Part shown: positions 17,878-25,410 of the stretch, piece after piece
How positions within the stretch are numbered: position 1 is the first letter of the stretch
How the letters are laid out: the number at the start of each line of letters is the position of its first letter
Origin: Gemmatimonadota bacterium
GTDB taxonomy: Bacteria > Gemmatimonadota > Gemmatimonadetes > Gemmatimonadales > GWC2-71-9
Direction: 5' to 3'
DNA: 64,000 nucleotides
NCBI GenBank assembly: GCA_016713435.1
Contig: JADJPD010000012.1
Location: 200,255-264,254 of the forward strand
Notes under the pieces: generated by a model
The model's input: only the letters and a program-made list of their open reading frames with translations
Databases searched by the model: none
Told to the model about the DNA's origin: nothing
Translations under genes and position numbers: made by a program

Positions 17878-18236
17878 CCATGGAAGCCCATGCGATCCAG
17901 CGCCACGTGCGGCAGTCGCCGCGCAAGATGCGCCTGGTGGCGGACCTGATCCGCGGCAAGAACGTGAACGAGGCGTACGCCATCCTCCAGTTCACCAAGA
18001 AGCACGCGGCCAAGCAGATCGAGAAGACGCTGCGCTCGGCCGTGGCCAACGCCGAGCAGGCGGCGCTGAAGCAGAACGCGTCGCTCGACGTCGATGACCT
18101 CGTGATCACGAAGGCGGTGATCAACATGGGCACGCCGCTCAAGCGCTACACGGCGGCGGCCCAGGGGCGCGGGGTCCCGATCAAGAAGCGCACCTCGCAC
18201 GTGGAGATCCACGTCGGGACCAAGGAGAGCGAGTAA
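17874..18236 (+). CDS. rplV: 50S ribosomal protein L22
   Basis: Protein lining the nascent-peptide tunnel opposite L4, 120 residues. It shows the VRQSPRKMRLVADLIRGKNV N-terminal region, the AEQAALKQNASLDVDDLVI helix, and the beta-hairpin/tail RYTAAAQGRGVPIKKRTSHVEIHV that reaches the tunnel. Its last stop base is the first base of the rpsC start codon. Confidence 0.97.
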   Translation: MTMEAHAIQRHVRQSPRKMRLVADLIRGKNVNEAYAILQFTKKHAAKQIEKTLRSAVANAEQAALKQNASLDVDDLVITKAVINMGTPLKRYTAAAQGRGVPIKKRTSHVEIHVGTKESE

Positions 18237-19117
18237 TGGGCCAGAAGACACACCCGACGGGCCTGCGCCTCGGCATCGTCAAGCCGTGGACGAGCCGCTG
18301 GTTCGCCACCAAGGACATGCCGGCGCTGCTCAAGGAAGACGAGCTGATCCGGAAGTACCTGAAGACGCGGTTCGGCCACGCGGCGATCGCGGAGATCGAC
18401 ATCGAGCGGCGGCCGGGCAAGGTCACCGTGACGGTGCACACCGGGCGGCCGGGCGTGGTGATCGGCAAGCGCGGCGCCGAGGTGGACAAGCTCCGCGACG
18501 AGCTGGCGCAGCTGACGGGGAAGGACGCGGCGATCAACGTCGAGGAGATCAAGCGTCCCGAGCTCAGCGCCAAGCTGGTGGCCGACAACATCGCGCACCA
18601 GCTGGAGCAGCGCATCAGCTTCCGCCGCGCCATGAAGCGCGCGGTGCAGAGCGCCATGCGCATGGGCGCCCAGGGCATCAAGGTGCGGGCGGGCGGGCGC
18701 CTGGGCGGCGCGGAGATCGCGCGGACCGAGAGCTACCGCGAGGGCCGGGTGCCGCTGCACACGCTGCGCGCGGACATCGACTTCGCGTACGGGACGGCGA
18801 AGACCACCTACGGCACCATCGGGATCAAGGTGTGGATCTTCAAGGGTGAGGTGGTCGAGGACGTCTCGGGCCGCACCTACAGCACGGGCAAGGTGTGGAT
18901 CCGGGTCTTCCCGGACAAGCCGATCACGAAGAAGCCGGCCGAGACCCGCATGGGCAAGGGCAAGGGCAACCCGGAGGGCTGGGTGGCCGTGGTGAAGCCG
19001 GGCCGGATGCTCTTCGAGGTGGAGGGCGTGACGGAGGACCTGGCGAAGAAGGCCCTGGCGCTGGCCCAGGCCAAGCTGCCGGTGCGGACCAAGTTCGTGC
19101 ACCGGGTGGAGGACTGA
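18236..19117 (+). CDS. rpsC: In-frame fusion of ribosomal protein S3 to the C-terminal part of L16
   Basis: Residues 1-208 are a complete-looking S3, the mRNA-entry/KH-domain protein: MGQKTHPTGLRLGI, the KH motif GRPGVVIGKRGAEV, RTESYREGRVPLHTLRADIDFA and GIKVWIFKGEV. From residue 219 the protein becomes L16: KVWIRVFPDKPITKKP, RMGKGKGNPEGWVAVVKPG and AKLPVRTKFV match E. coli L16 residues 62-136. The normal L16 N-terminus, the rpsC stop and an rplP start are all absent, and no other rplP exists in the window. rplP normally sits exactly here, between rpsC and rpmC. A 13-bp direct repeat (18826-18838 and 18889-18901) flanks the junction. It is either a genuine deletion fusion or an assembly collapse. 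Confidence 0.92.
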   Translation: MGQKTHPTGLRLGIVKPWTSRWFATKDMPALLKEDELIRKYLKTRFGHAAIAEIDIERRPGKVTVTVHTGRPGVVIGKRGAEVDKLRDELAQLTGKDAAINVEEIKRPELSAKLVADNIAHQLEQRISFRRAMKRAVQSAMRMGAQGIKVRAGGRLGGAEIARTESYREGRVPLHTLRADIDFAYGTAKTTYGTIGIKVWIFKGEVVEDVSGRTYSTGKVWIRVFPDKPITKKPAETRMGKGKGNPEGWVAVVKPGRMLFEVEGVTEDLAKKALALAQAKLPVRTKFVHRVED

Positions 19118-19118
19118 G

Positions 19119-19307
19119 ATGAAGGCGAGCGACCTGCACGCGATGTCGGTGGACGAGCTCAAGAGCAAGCTCGGGGAGCTGACGGAGGAGCGCTACCGCC
19201 TCCGCTTCCGCTCGGCCACCGAGGCGATCGAGAACCCGATGCGGTTCCGCCACCTCCGGCGGGACATCGCCCGGATCCATACCATCCTCCGGGCCAAGGG
19301 CCAGTAA
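19119..19307 (+). CDS. rpmC: 50S ribosomal protein L29
   Basis: Small helical-hairpin protein at the tunnel exit, 62 residues. MKASDLHAMSVDELKSKLGEL and the RFRSATEAIENPMRFRHLRRDIARI helix are diagnostic. It follows the S3-L16 fusion by one base, as rpmC normally follows rplP. Confidence 0.95.
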   Translation: MKASDLHAMSVDELKSKLGELTEERYRLRFRSATEAIENPMRFRHLRRDIARIHTILRAKGQ

Positions 19308-19326
19308 GGGCGGGGGGAGAGAGACC

Positions 19327-19596
19327 ATGAGCGAGCAGACTGCGGCCACGCGCCACCAGCGGAAGACCCGGCTGGGCGTCGTGACGAGCGACAAGATGAC
19401 CAAGACGGTGACCGTGACCCTGACCCGGCGCTTCGCCCACGCGACGTACGGGAAGCAGGTGACCCGCACCAAGGGCGTGAAGGCGCGTGACGAGCACGGC
19501 GCCAAGATCGGCGACACCGTGCGGATCATGGAGACCCGGCCCCTGGCCAAGACGGTGCGCTGGCGCGTCGTCGAGATCGTTGAGAGGGCCAAGTGA
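19327..19596 (+). CDS. rpsQ: 30S ribosomal protein S17
   Basis: OB-fold primary binder of the 5' domain of 16S rRNA, 89 residues. Contains RKTRLGVVTSDKMTKTVTVTL and the VKARDEHGAKIGDTVRIMETRPLAKTVRWRVVEIVERAK C-terminal half. A GGGGGAGAGAG ribosome site precedes the ATG. It overlaps rplN by 4 nt (GTGA). Confidence 0.96.
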   Translation: MSEQTAATRHQRKTRLGVVTSDKMTKTVTVTLTRRFAHATYGKQVTRTKGVKARDEHGAKIGDTVRIMETRPLAKTVRWRVVEIVERAK

Positions 19597-19961
19597 TCCA
19601 GCAGGAATCGATCGTCAAGGTGGCCGACAACTCGGGGGCCCGGAAGGCGCTGGTGATCCGGGTGCTCGGCGGCTCCAAGCGGCGCTACGCCGGGGTCGGC
19701 GACAAGGTGGTGGTGGCCATCAAGGACGCCATCCCGACCGGCCAGGTGAAGAAGGGCGACGTGGCCAAGGCCGTGATCGTCCGGACCGTGAAGGAGACCC
19801 GGCGGCGGGACGGCAGCTACATCCGCTTCGACGAGAACGCGGTCGTCCTCATCAACGACCAGGGCGAGCCCCGGGCCACCCGTATCTTCGGCCCCGTCGC
19901 CCGCGAGCTGCGCGAGAAGCGGTACATGAAGATCGTGTCGCTCGCGCCGGAGGTGCTCTAG
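19593..19961 (+). CDS. rplN: 50S ribosomal protein L14
   Basis: Subunit-interface protein, 122 residues, canonical length. Starts at GTG overlapping the rpsQ stop; MIQQESIVKVADNSGARKAL is the standard beginning. GDKVVVAIKDAIPTGQVKKGDV and the IRFDENAVVLINDQGEPRATRIFGPVAREL C-terminal region are intact. Confidence 0.97.
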   Translation: MIQQESIVKVADNSGARKALVIRVLGGSKRRYAGVGDKVVVAIKDAIPTGQVKKGDVAKAVIVRTVKETRRRDGSYIRFDENAVVLINDQGEPRATRIFGPVARELREKRYMKIVSLAPEVL

Positions 19962-19962
19962 C

Positions 19963-20343
19963 ATGAAGCCGCTGGTCTACAAGAAGGCGAAGCGGATCCG
20001 GCAGAAGCCGGTGGTCCGCGTGGCGATGCACGTGACCTCGGGGGACACCGTCCAGGTGATCTCGGGCGAGGACAAGGGCAAGCGCGGCAAGGTGCTCCGG
20101 GTGGAGCTCAAGAAGGGCCGCGTGGTGGTGGAGGGCGTGAACCTGGTGAAGAAGCACCAGCGGCCCACGGCCAACACCCCGGGGCAGATCATCACCCGGG
20201 AGGCCGGCATCCACCACTCGAAGGTGATGCTGATCGACCCGAAGACGGGCGAGCCCACGCGGATCCGCCGGCGGAAGGACGCCGACGGGACGCTCGAGCG
20301 GATCGCGGTCAAGTCGGGCCAGTCCATTCCGAGGAACCGCTGA
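19963..20343 (+). CDS. rplX: 50S ribosomal protein L24
   Basis: Assembly-initiating protein of the 50S subunit, 126 residues. After a basic N-terminal extension of about 20 residues comes the KOW segment VTSGDTVQVISGEDKGKRGKVLRV, followed by VEGVNLVKKHQRP and HHSKVMLIDPKTGEPTRI. The length is slightly above the usual 100-105 because of the N-terminal Lys/Arg-rich part. It lies 1 nt after rplN and 2 nt before rplE. Confidence 0.96.
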   Translation: MKPLVYKKAKRIRQKPVVRVAMHVTSGDTVQVISGEDKGKRGKVLRVELKKGRVVVEGVNLVKKHQRPTANTPGQIITREAGIHHSKVMLIDPKTGEPTRIRRRKDADGTLERIAVKSGQSIPRNR

Positions 20344-20345
20344 CG

Positions 20346-21041
20346 ATGGCCGAGACGAAGGAAAAGGCCCCGAAGGCCGACAAGCAGCCCAAGGCGACGA
20401 CCAAGCCGTCGGGCGGCAAGGGCAAGGACAAGGGCGGCGCGGCGTTCGCGACCGAGGCGGCCCCGAAGTCGGTGGACGGCACCCCGCGGCTCAAGACCTA
20501 TTACGAGCAGACGGTGCGGCCGGCCCTGGTGAAGCAGTTCGGGCTGACGAACCCGCACCAGGTGCCGCGGATCGTCAAGATCGTGCTCAACGTGGGGCTC
20601 GGCGAGGGGGCCAAGAACCCCAAGCTGATCGACACGGTGGCCGACGAGCTGGCGATCATCACGGGCCAGAAGCCGGTGATCCGGCGGGCCAAGAAGGCGA
20701 TCGCGAACTTCGGGCTGCGCCAGGGCATGCCGGTGGGCGTGTCGGTGACGCTCCGCAACGCCCGGATGTACGAGTTCCTCGACCGCTTCATCAACGTGTC
20801 GACGCCGCGGGTGCGCGACTTCCGCGGGCTGCCCGACAAGAGCTTCGACGGGCGCGGCAACTACACGATCGGCATCAAGGAGCAGATGATCTTCCCGGAG
20901 ATCGAGTTCGACAAGGTCGAGACGATCCACGGGATGGACATCACGGTGGTCACCGACGCCGGCCGGGACGACCTGGCGATGGCGCTGCTCAGGGAGTTCG
21001 GCTGGCCGTTCCGGGGCGGGACCCCGGTGGCCGCGGCGTAA
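20346..21041 (+). CDS. rplE: 50S ribosomal protein L5 with N-terminal Lys-rich extension
   Basis: 5S rRNA-binding protein, 231 residues; the L5 fold itself occupies residues 48-225. LKTYYEQTVRPALVKQFG, VLNVGLGEGAKNPKL, RRAKKAIANFGLRQGMPVG and the C-terminal GMDITVVTDA all match. The first 45 residues (KEKAPKADKQPKATTK, GGKGKDKGG) form a low-complexity Lys/Pro/Gly extension not seen in typical 180-residue L5. No internal start codon with a better ribosome site separates the extension from the body. Confidence 0.95.
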   Translation: MAETKEKAPKADKQPKATTKPSGGKGKDKGGAAFATEAAPKSVDGTPRLKTYYEQTVRPALVKQFGLTNPHQVPRIVKIVLNVGLGEGAKNPKLIDTVADELAIITGQKPVIRRAKKAIANFGLRQGMPVGVSVTLRNARMYEFLDRFINVSTPRVRDFRGLPDKSFDGRGNYTIGIKEQMIFPEIEFDKVETIHGMDITVVTDAGRDDLAMALLREFGWPFRGGTPVAAA

Positions 21042-21050
21042 GGAGACATC

Positions 21051-21236
21051 ATGGCGAAGACGTGCTGGATCGAGCGGGCCAAGCGCACGCCGAAGTTCAA
21101 GGTGCGGACCGTGCGGCGCTGCCAGCGCTGCGGCCGCAGCCGGGCGGTGCTCCGGAAGTTCGGGCTCTGCCGCATCTGCTTCCGGGACATGGCGCTGCGC
21201 GGGGAGATCCCGGGCGTGCGCAAGGCCAGCTGGTAA
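21051..21236 (+). CDS. rpsN: 30S ribosomal protein S14, zinc-binding type
   Basis: Short (61-residue) C+ form of S14. Two CxxC pairs (CQRC and CRIC, about residues 24-27 and 40-43) make the zinc site; the C-terminus FRDMALRGEIPGVRKASW is canonical. The AAGGAG ribosome site sits right before the ATG. Its place between rplE and rpsH is the normal spc order. Confidence 0.97.
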   Translation: MAKTCWIERAKRTPKFKVRTVRRCQRCGRSRAVLRKFGLCRICFRDMALRGEIPGVRKASW

Positions 21237-21247
21237 GGGGACACGCA

Positions 21248-21643
21248 ATGAGCATGACAGATCCTGTCGCGGACATGCTGACCCGCATCCGGAACGCGTG
21301 CGCGGCCGGGCACAAGCGGGTCGACATCCCGGTGAGCCGCCAGAAGAGCGAGCTCGCGAAGCTGCTCCGGGACAACCACTACATCGCGGACTTCAAGATC
21401 CTCGATGACGGCGCCCGCGGGGTGCTCCGGCTGTACCTCAAGTACCACAACGACCAGCCGGTCATCCGGGAGCTCAAGCGGGTGAGCACGCCCGGGCTCC
21501 GCCGCTACGTCAAGTCGCGCGAGATCCCGCGCGTCAAGAACGGCCTCGGCATGGCCATCGTGAGCACGCCGAAGGGCCTGATGAGCGACCGCGACGCGCG
21601 GTCGGCGAACCTGGGCGGCGAACTCGTCGCCGTGGTCTGGTAA
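21248..21643 (+). CDS. rpsH: 30S ribosomal protein S8
   Basis: Central-domain 16S rRNA binder that often autoregulates the spc operon, 131 residues. MTDPVADMLTRIRNAC, DIPVSRQKSELAKLL and the C-terminal GLGMAIVSTPKGLMSDRDARSANLGGELVAVVW (the RNA-binding STPKG loop) are all present. The ATG at 21248 follows GGGGACAC; the frame is open further upstream but lacks homology. Confidence 0.97.
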   Translation: MSMTDPVADMLTRIRNACAAGHKRVDIPVSRQKSELAKLLRDNHYIADFKILDDGARGVLRLYLKYHNDQPVIRELKRVSTPGLRRYVKSREIPRVKNGLGMAIVSTPKGLMSDRDARSANLGGELVAVVW

Positions 21644-21652
21644 GGGGACTCC

Positions 21653-22192
21653 ATGTCGCGTATCGGCAAGAAGCCGGTGGCGGTGCCCGCGGGCGTCTCG
21701 GTGGCCATCCAGGGCCACGAGGTGACCGTGAAGGGCCCGAAGGGCGAGCTCAAGCGCGCCTTCCACCCGGACATCCAGCTCGCCGTCGAGGGCAGCCAGG
21801 TCGTGGTGACCCGGCCCTCGGACGAGGCGAAGCACAAGGCGCTGCACGGCCTCTCGCGCACCCTCGTCCAGAACATGGTCGACGGCGCGGCGAAGGGCTT
21901 CCAGAAGGTGCTCGAGATCCAGGGCGTCGGCTACAAGGCCGAGGCCAAGCCCACGGGGCTGCAGCTCTCGCTCGGGTTCTCGCACCCGGTGTTCTACCCG
22001 GCGCCGGCGGGGATCAAGTTCACGGTGGAGAACAACACCCTCGTGAAGATCGACGGCCCGGACAAGGAGCTGGTGGGCCAGGTGGCCGCCGAGATCCGGA
22101 GCCTGCGGAAGCCGGAGCCCTACAAGGGCAAGGGCGTCCGCTACCAGGGTGAAGCCGTCCGCCGCAAGGCCGGCAAGACAGGAGCCAAGTAA
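21653..22192 (+). CDS. rplF: 50S ribosomal protein L6
   Basis: Sarcin-ricin-loop-proximal protein made of two repeated domains, 179 residues. Starts MSRIGKKPVAVPAGVSVAI and contains VKGPKGELKRAFHPD, the GVGYKAEAKP motif, and the C-terminal IRSLRKPEPYKGKGVRYQGE signature. GGGGA precedes the ATG. It ends 2 nt before rplR. Confidence 0.97.
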   Translation: MSRIGKKPVAVPAGVSVAIQGHEVTVKGPKGELKRAFHPDIQLAVEGSQVVVTRPSDEAKHKALHGLSRTLVQNMVDGAAKGFQKVLEIQGVGYKAEAKPTGLQLSLGFSHPVFYPAPAGIKFTVENNTLVKIDGPDKELVGQVAAEIRSLRKPEPYKGKGVRYQGEAVRRKAGKTGAK

Positions 22193-22194
22193 CC

Positions 22195-22566
22195 ATGCGC
22201 GCAGTCAAGAGCCCGAGCACGCGGCAGGAGCTCCGCGCCCGCCGGCACCTGCGGGTGCGGAAGAAGGTCGCGGGCACGGCGGAGCGGCCGCGGCTGGTGG
22301 TGTTCCGCAGCCTCAAGCACATCTACGCCCAGCTGGTCAACGACGACCAGGGCGTCACCCTCCTCGGCGTGAGCGACGGGTCCGAGGGCGTGACCGTCGA
22401 CGGGGCGGGGAAGATCGGCCGGGCCAAGGGCGTGGGCGCGGCCCTCGCCGCCAAGGCCAAGGCCGCCGGGATCACCAAGGTGGTGTTCGACCGCGGCGGC
22501 TACCGGTATCATGGGCGCGTGAAGGCCGTCGCCGACGGCGCGCGGGCCGGCGGACTGGAGTTCTGA
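22195..22566 (+). CDS. rplR: 50S ribosomal protein L18
   Basis: 5S rRNA-binding partner of L5, 123 residues. The basic N-terminus RARRHLRVRKKVAGTAERPRLVVFRSLKHIYAQLV is the family signature; GVGAALAAKAKAAGITKVVFDRGGYRYHGRVKAVADGAR completes it. Normal length, one base before rpsE. Confidence 0.97.
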   Translation: MRAVKSPSTRQELRARRHLRVRKKVAGTAERPRLVVFRSLKHIYAQLVNDDQGVTLLGVSDGSEGVTVDGAGKIGRAKGVGAALAAKAKAAGITKVVFDRGGYRYHGRVKAVADGARAGGLEF

Positions 22567-22567
22567 C

Positions 22568-23257
22568 ATGGCTGACCAGGAGCGGGGCATGAGCGAGACG
22601 GTGTCGGCCGGCGGCGATAGCGGCAGCGACCAGCGGCGGGGCGGCGGCGGGCGCGGGCGAGGTGGTCCGGGCGGCGGCGGTGGCCGCGGCCGGGGCGGCC
22701 CGGGCGGCGGCCGCGGCGGCGATCGCGGGCGCGGGCGCGGCGGCGACCAGGAGAAGGAGCAGAGCGAGTTCGTCGAGAACGTCGTGGCCATCAACCGCGT
22801 CGCCAAGGTGGTGAAGGGCGGCCGGCGCTTCTCGTTCAACGCCCTCGTGGCGGTGGGCGACGGCAAGGGCAAGGTCGGCATCGCGACGGGCAAGGCCAAT
22901 GAGGTCTCCGAGGCGGTCCGCAAGGCCGTCGAGGCGGCCAAGCGCCGGATGGTGGACCTGCCGCGCGTCGGCACCACGATCCCGCACGAGATCCTCGGTG
23001 TGCACGGCGCCGGCAAGGTGCTGCTCAAGCCGGCCGCCTCGGGTACCGGCGTCATCGCCGGGGGCCCGGTGCGCGCGGTGCTCGAGTGCGCCGGCATCAC
23101 CGACATCCTCACCAAGAGCCTCGGCTCGTCGAACCCGCACAACATGGTGCGCGCGACGCTGGCCGGGCTCAAGCAGCTGATCACGGCGCGCCAGGTGGCG
23201 CGCGAGCGCGGGATCGAGGCCGACCAGGTGGCCTACCGCGCCCCGCAGGAGGTCTGA
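22568..23257 (+). CDS. rpsE: 30S ribosomal protein S5 with RGG-type N-terminal domain
   Basis: Fidelity protein at the mRNA entry, 229 residues against about 165 normally. The S5 domain begins around residue 65 (FVENVVAINRVAKVVKGGRRFSF) and includes VGDGKGKVGIATGKANEV and the GTGVIAGGPVRAVLE C-terminal fold. The first 64 residues are a Gly/Arg-rich segment with many RGG/GRGR repeats, resembling RGG RNA-binding domains. An alternative ATG at codon 8 would still keep the RGG part, so the extension belongs to the gene. Confidence 0.95.
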   Translation: MADQERGMSETVSAGGDSGSDQRRGGGGRGRGGPGGGGGRGRGGPGGGRGGDRGRGRGGDQEKEQSEFVENVVAINRVAKVVKGGRRFSFNALVAVGDGKGKVGIATGKANEVSEAVRKAVEAAKRRMVDLPRVGTTIPHEILGVHGAGKVLLKPAASGTGVIAGGPVRAVLECAGITDILTKSLGSSNPHNMVRATLAGLKQLITARQVARERGIEADQVAYRAPQEV

Positions 23258-23260
23258 GCC

Positions 23261-23521
23261 ATGGGTCGCAATCCCGTCGTCGGGCGGCAGGGCCCGGCCT
23301 ATCACGCCGCCGTGATCCCCGCCGAGGGGACCGCCAAGCGGATCCGCGTCAAGCAGATCCGCTCGGGCATCGGCCACTCGGCCTCGATGCGCCAGACGCT
23401 CAAGGCGCTGGGCCTCAAGAACCACCAGTCGGTCGCCGAGCTGCCCAACAACGCCGGCGTCCGCGGCATGCTGGTCAAGGTGCGTCACCTCGTCGAGGTG
23501 ACGCCGGTGAAGGAGAAGTAA
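23261..23521 (+). CDS. rpmD: 50S ribosomal protein L30, N-terminally extended
   Basis: 86 residues; the L30 core (about residues 26-83) shows RIRVKQIRSGIGHSASMRQTLKALGLKNHQSV and GMLVKVRHLVEV. The 25-residue leader is not found in the common 60-residue L30. Alternative shorter starts lack a ribosome site, and 23261 lies 3 nt after rpsE, so the longer form is preferred. rplO follows immediately. Confidence 0.93.
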   Translation: MGRNPVVGRQGPAYHAAVIPAEGTAKRIRVKQIRSGIGHSASMRQTLKALGLKNHQSVAELPNNAGVRGMLVKVRHLVEVTPVKEK

Positions 23522-23971
23522 ATGGCCGAGAAGATCTCGCTGTCGACGCTGCGGCCCGCCCGCGGCGCGACGCACAACAGCAAGCGCCTGGGCCGCGGCC
23601 CGGGCTCGGGCAAGGGCAAGACGTCGGGCAAGGGCCACAAGGGCCACAAGGCCCGGCAGGCCGGCAACACCAACCCCGGCTTCGAGGGCGGCCAGATGCC
23701 GATGTACCGGCGCCTGCCGAAGCGGGGCTTCACCAACCCCTTCAAGGTCACGGCCCAGCCGGTGAACCTGAAGGACCTCGAGCGCCTGAGCGCCACCGAG
23801 GTCAACCCGGACACCCTCTACGCCGCCGGACTCATCTCGAAGCGCGACGTCCCGGTCAAGCTCCTCGGCACTGGTGAGGCCGCCCGGGCCTACACCGTCC
23901 AGGGCGTGAGCCTCTCCGGCACCGCGCGCACCAAGATTGAGCAGGCCGGCGGGAAGATCGCCGCCGAATGA
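23522..23971 (+). CDS. rplO: 50S ribosomal protein L15
   Basis: Late-assembly protein bridging 23S domains, 149 residues. LRPARGATHNSKRLGRGPGSGKGKTSGKGHKG is the family N-terminal signature; GGQMPMYRRLPKRGFTN and the C-terminal LSGTARTKIEQAGG complete it. It overlaps secY as ATGA. Confidence 0.97.
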   Translation: MAEKISLSTLRPARGATHNSKRLGRGPGSGKGKTSGKGHKGHKARQAGNTNPGFEGGQMPMYRRLPKRGFTNPFKVTAQPVNLKDLERLSATEVNPDTLYAAGLISKRDVPVKLLGTGEAARAYTVQGVSLSGTARTKIEQAGGKIAAE

Positions 23972-25281
23972 CCGCCGCCGTCCGGCCGAGCCTCGGGATC
24001 GATCCCGAGCTGCAGCGCAAGATCGGCTTCACGATCCTCGCCCTGGTGATCTACCGGGTGGGCGCGCACATCTTCGCGCCCGGCGTGAACGTGCAGGCCG
24101 TCACCGACTTCATCCGGAACTCGGCGGCCGCCGGGTTCTTCGGGCTCTACGACACCCTGGGCGGCGGGCTCTCCCGCGCCACGGTGTTCGCGCTGGGCAT
24201 CATGCCCTACATCTCGGCCTCGATCATCTTCCAGCTGGCGGGCGGCATCTACGCCCCCATCGGCAAGATGCAGAAGGACGAGGAGGGCAAGAAGAAGCTC
24301 ACCCAGTGGACCCGCTACCTCACCGTGCTGATCGCGCTGGGGCAGGCGTGGACCTTCGCGGTCTTCACCGAGAGCATCCCCGGCGCCGTGCCGTTCCCCA
24401 CCTTCTGGACCCGCCTGGCCATGGTGGTGGTCCTGACCACGGGCGCCATCTTCGTCATGTGGCTCGGCGAGCAGATCACCGAGCGCGGCATCGGGAACGG
24501 GATGAGCCTGCTCATCACCTTCTCGATCCTGGACCGGCTCTGGCCGGGCCTGGTGCACATGGTGAGCTTCTGGAAGGATGGGGTGTACTCCATCGCCCAG
24601 ATCCTGCTCTTCGGGGCCATCCTGGTGGGGGTCGTCGCCGGCGTCACGGCCATGCACCTCGCGGCGCGCCGCATCCCGGTGCAGATCCCGCGGAAGGTCA
24701 TGGGGCGGGGCCGGATGACCCAGGGCCAGAAGACCTTCATCCCGATCCGGCTCATCACCGCCGGCGTGATGCCGATCGTCTTTGCCCAGACCATCATCAT
24801 CGTCCCGGGCACCATCGCCAGCTTCACGCCCAACGAGACCGTCCGGGCCTTCGCCGACTTCATGACCCCCGGCGAGCTGCCCTATGACCTCACCTTCGGC
24901 ATCCTGATCCTGCTCTTCAGCTACTTCTACACGTCCATCATCTTCAACTCGGTGGACCTGGCGGAGAACCTCAAGAAGCAGGGCGGCTTCATCCCGGGCG
25001 TGAAGCCGGGCGCCAGCACCGCCGACTACATCGACAACGTGCTGGGCCGCGTCACCCTGCCGGGCGCGCTGTTCCTGGCCATCATCGCGATCATTCCCGT
25101 GACGATGACCAAGCAGCTCGGCTTCCAGCAGCAGTTCGGCGGCACCTCGGTGCTGATCGTGGTGGGCGTGCTCCTCGACACCATCGCCCAGGTGCAGCAG
25201 CACCTGACGCTCCGCAAGTACGACAGCTTCATGAAGGCGGGGCGGATCAAGTTCCGCGGGCGGCAGCAGCGCTTCATGTGA
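23968..25281 (+). CDS. secY: Protein translocase channel subunit SecY
   Basis: Ten-helix channel of the Sec translocon, 437 residues. Characteristic are the N-terminal IYRVGAHIFAPGV, the plug/TM2 region MPYISASIIFQLAGG, GNGMSLLITFSI, the cytosolic loops RRIPVQIPRK and the C-terminal loop KKQGGFIPGVKPG, then LRKYDSFMKAGRIKFRGR at the end. It is the last gene of the S10-spc run; a hairpin follows before adk. Confidence 0.97.
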   Translation: MTAAVRPSLGIDPELQRKIGFTILALVIYRVGAHIFAPGVNVQAVTDFIRNSAAAGFFGLYDTLGGGLSRATVFALGIMPYISASIIFQLAGGIYAPIGKMQKDEEGKKKLTQWTRYLTVLIALGQAWTFAVFTESIPGAVPFPTFWTRLAMVVVLTTGAIFVMWLGEQITERGIGNGMSLLITFSILDRLWPGLVHMVSFWKDGVYSIAQILLFGAILVGVVAGVTAMHLAARRIPVQIPRKVMGRGRMTQGQKTFIPIRLITAGVMPIVFAQTIIIVPGTIASFTPNETVRAFADFMTPGELPYDLTFGILILLFSYFYTSIIFNSVDLAENLKKQGGFIPGVKPGASTADYIDNVLGRVTLPGALFLAIIAIIPVTMTKQLGFQQQFGGTSVLIVVGVLLDTIAQVQQHLTLRKYDSFMKAGRIKFRGRQQRFM

Positions 25282-25320
25282 GCCCGGGGGCGCCAGCCCC
25301 CCGCGCCACGCGTTCGTTCC

Positions 25321-25357
25321 TGAAGGATCCCTGCGCTCCGCGACAAGGGATCCTTCA
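25321..25357 (+). terminator. Hairpin after secY, probable terminator
   Basis: An 11-bp perfect stem (TGAAGGATCCC and its complement) with a 15-nt loop between secY and the adk promoter. No strong T-run follows, so the termination role is inferred from position. Confidence 0.55.
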
Positions 25358-25372
25358 TCGCTTGCAGCACCG

Positions 25373-25401
25373 GTGACAGCGGGCCCAGCGCCCCCTATCT
25401 T
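25373..25401 (+). promoter_or_regulatory. Promoter of adk-map, probably leaderless
   Basis: GTGACA (25373-25378), 17-nt spacer, TATCTT (25396-25401). The adk ATG is 9 nt beyond the -10 box, the same geometry as rpsL, and no Shine-Dalgarno sequence is present. Confidence 0.65.
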
Positions 25402-25410
25402 CAGGCCACC

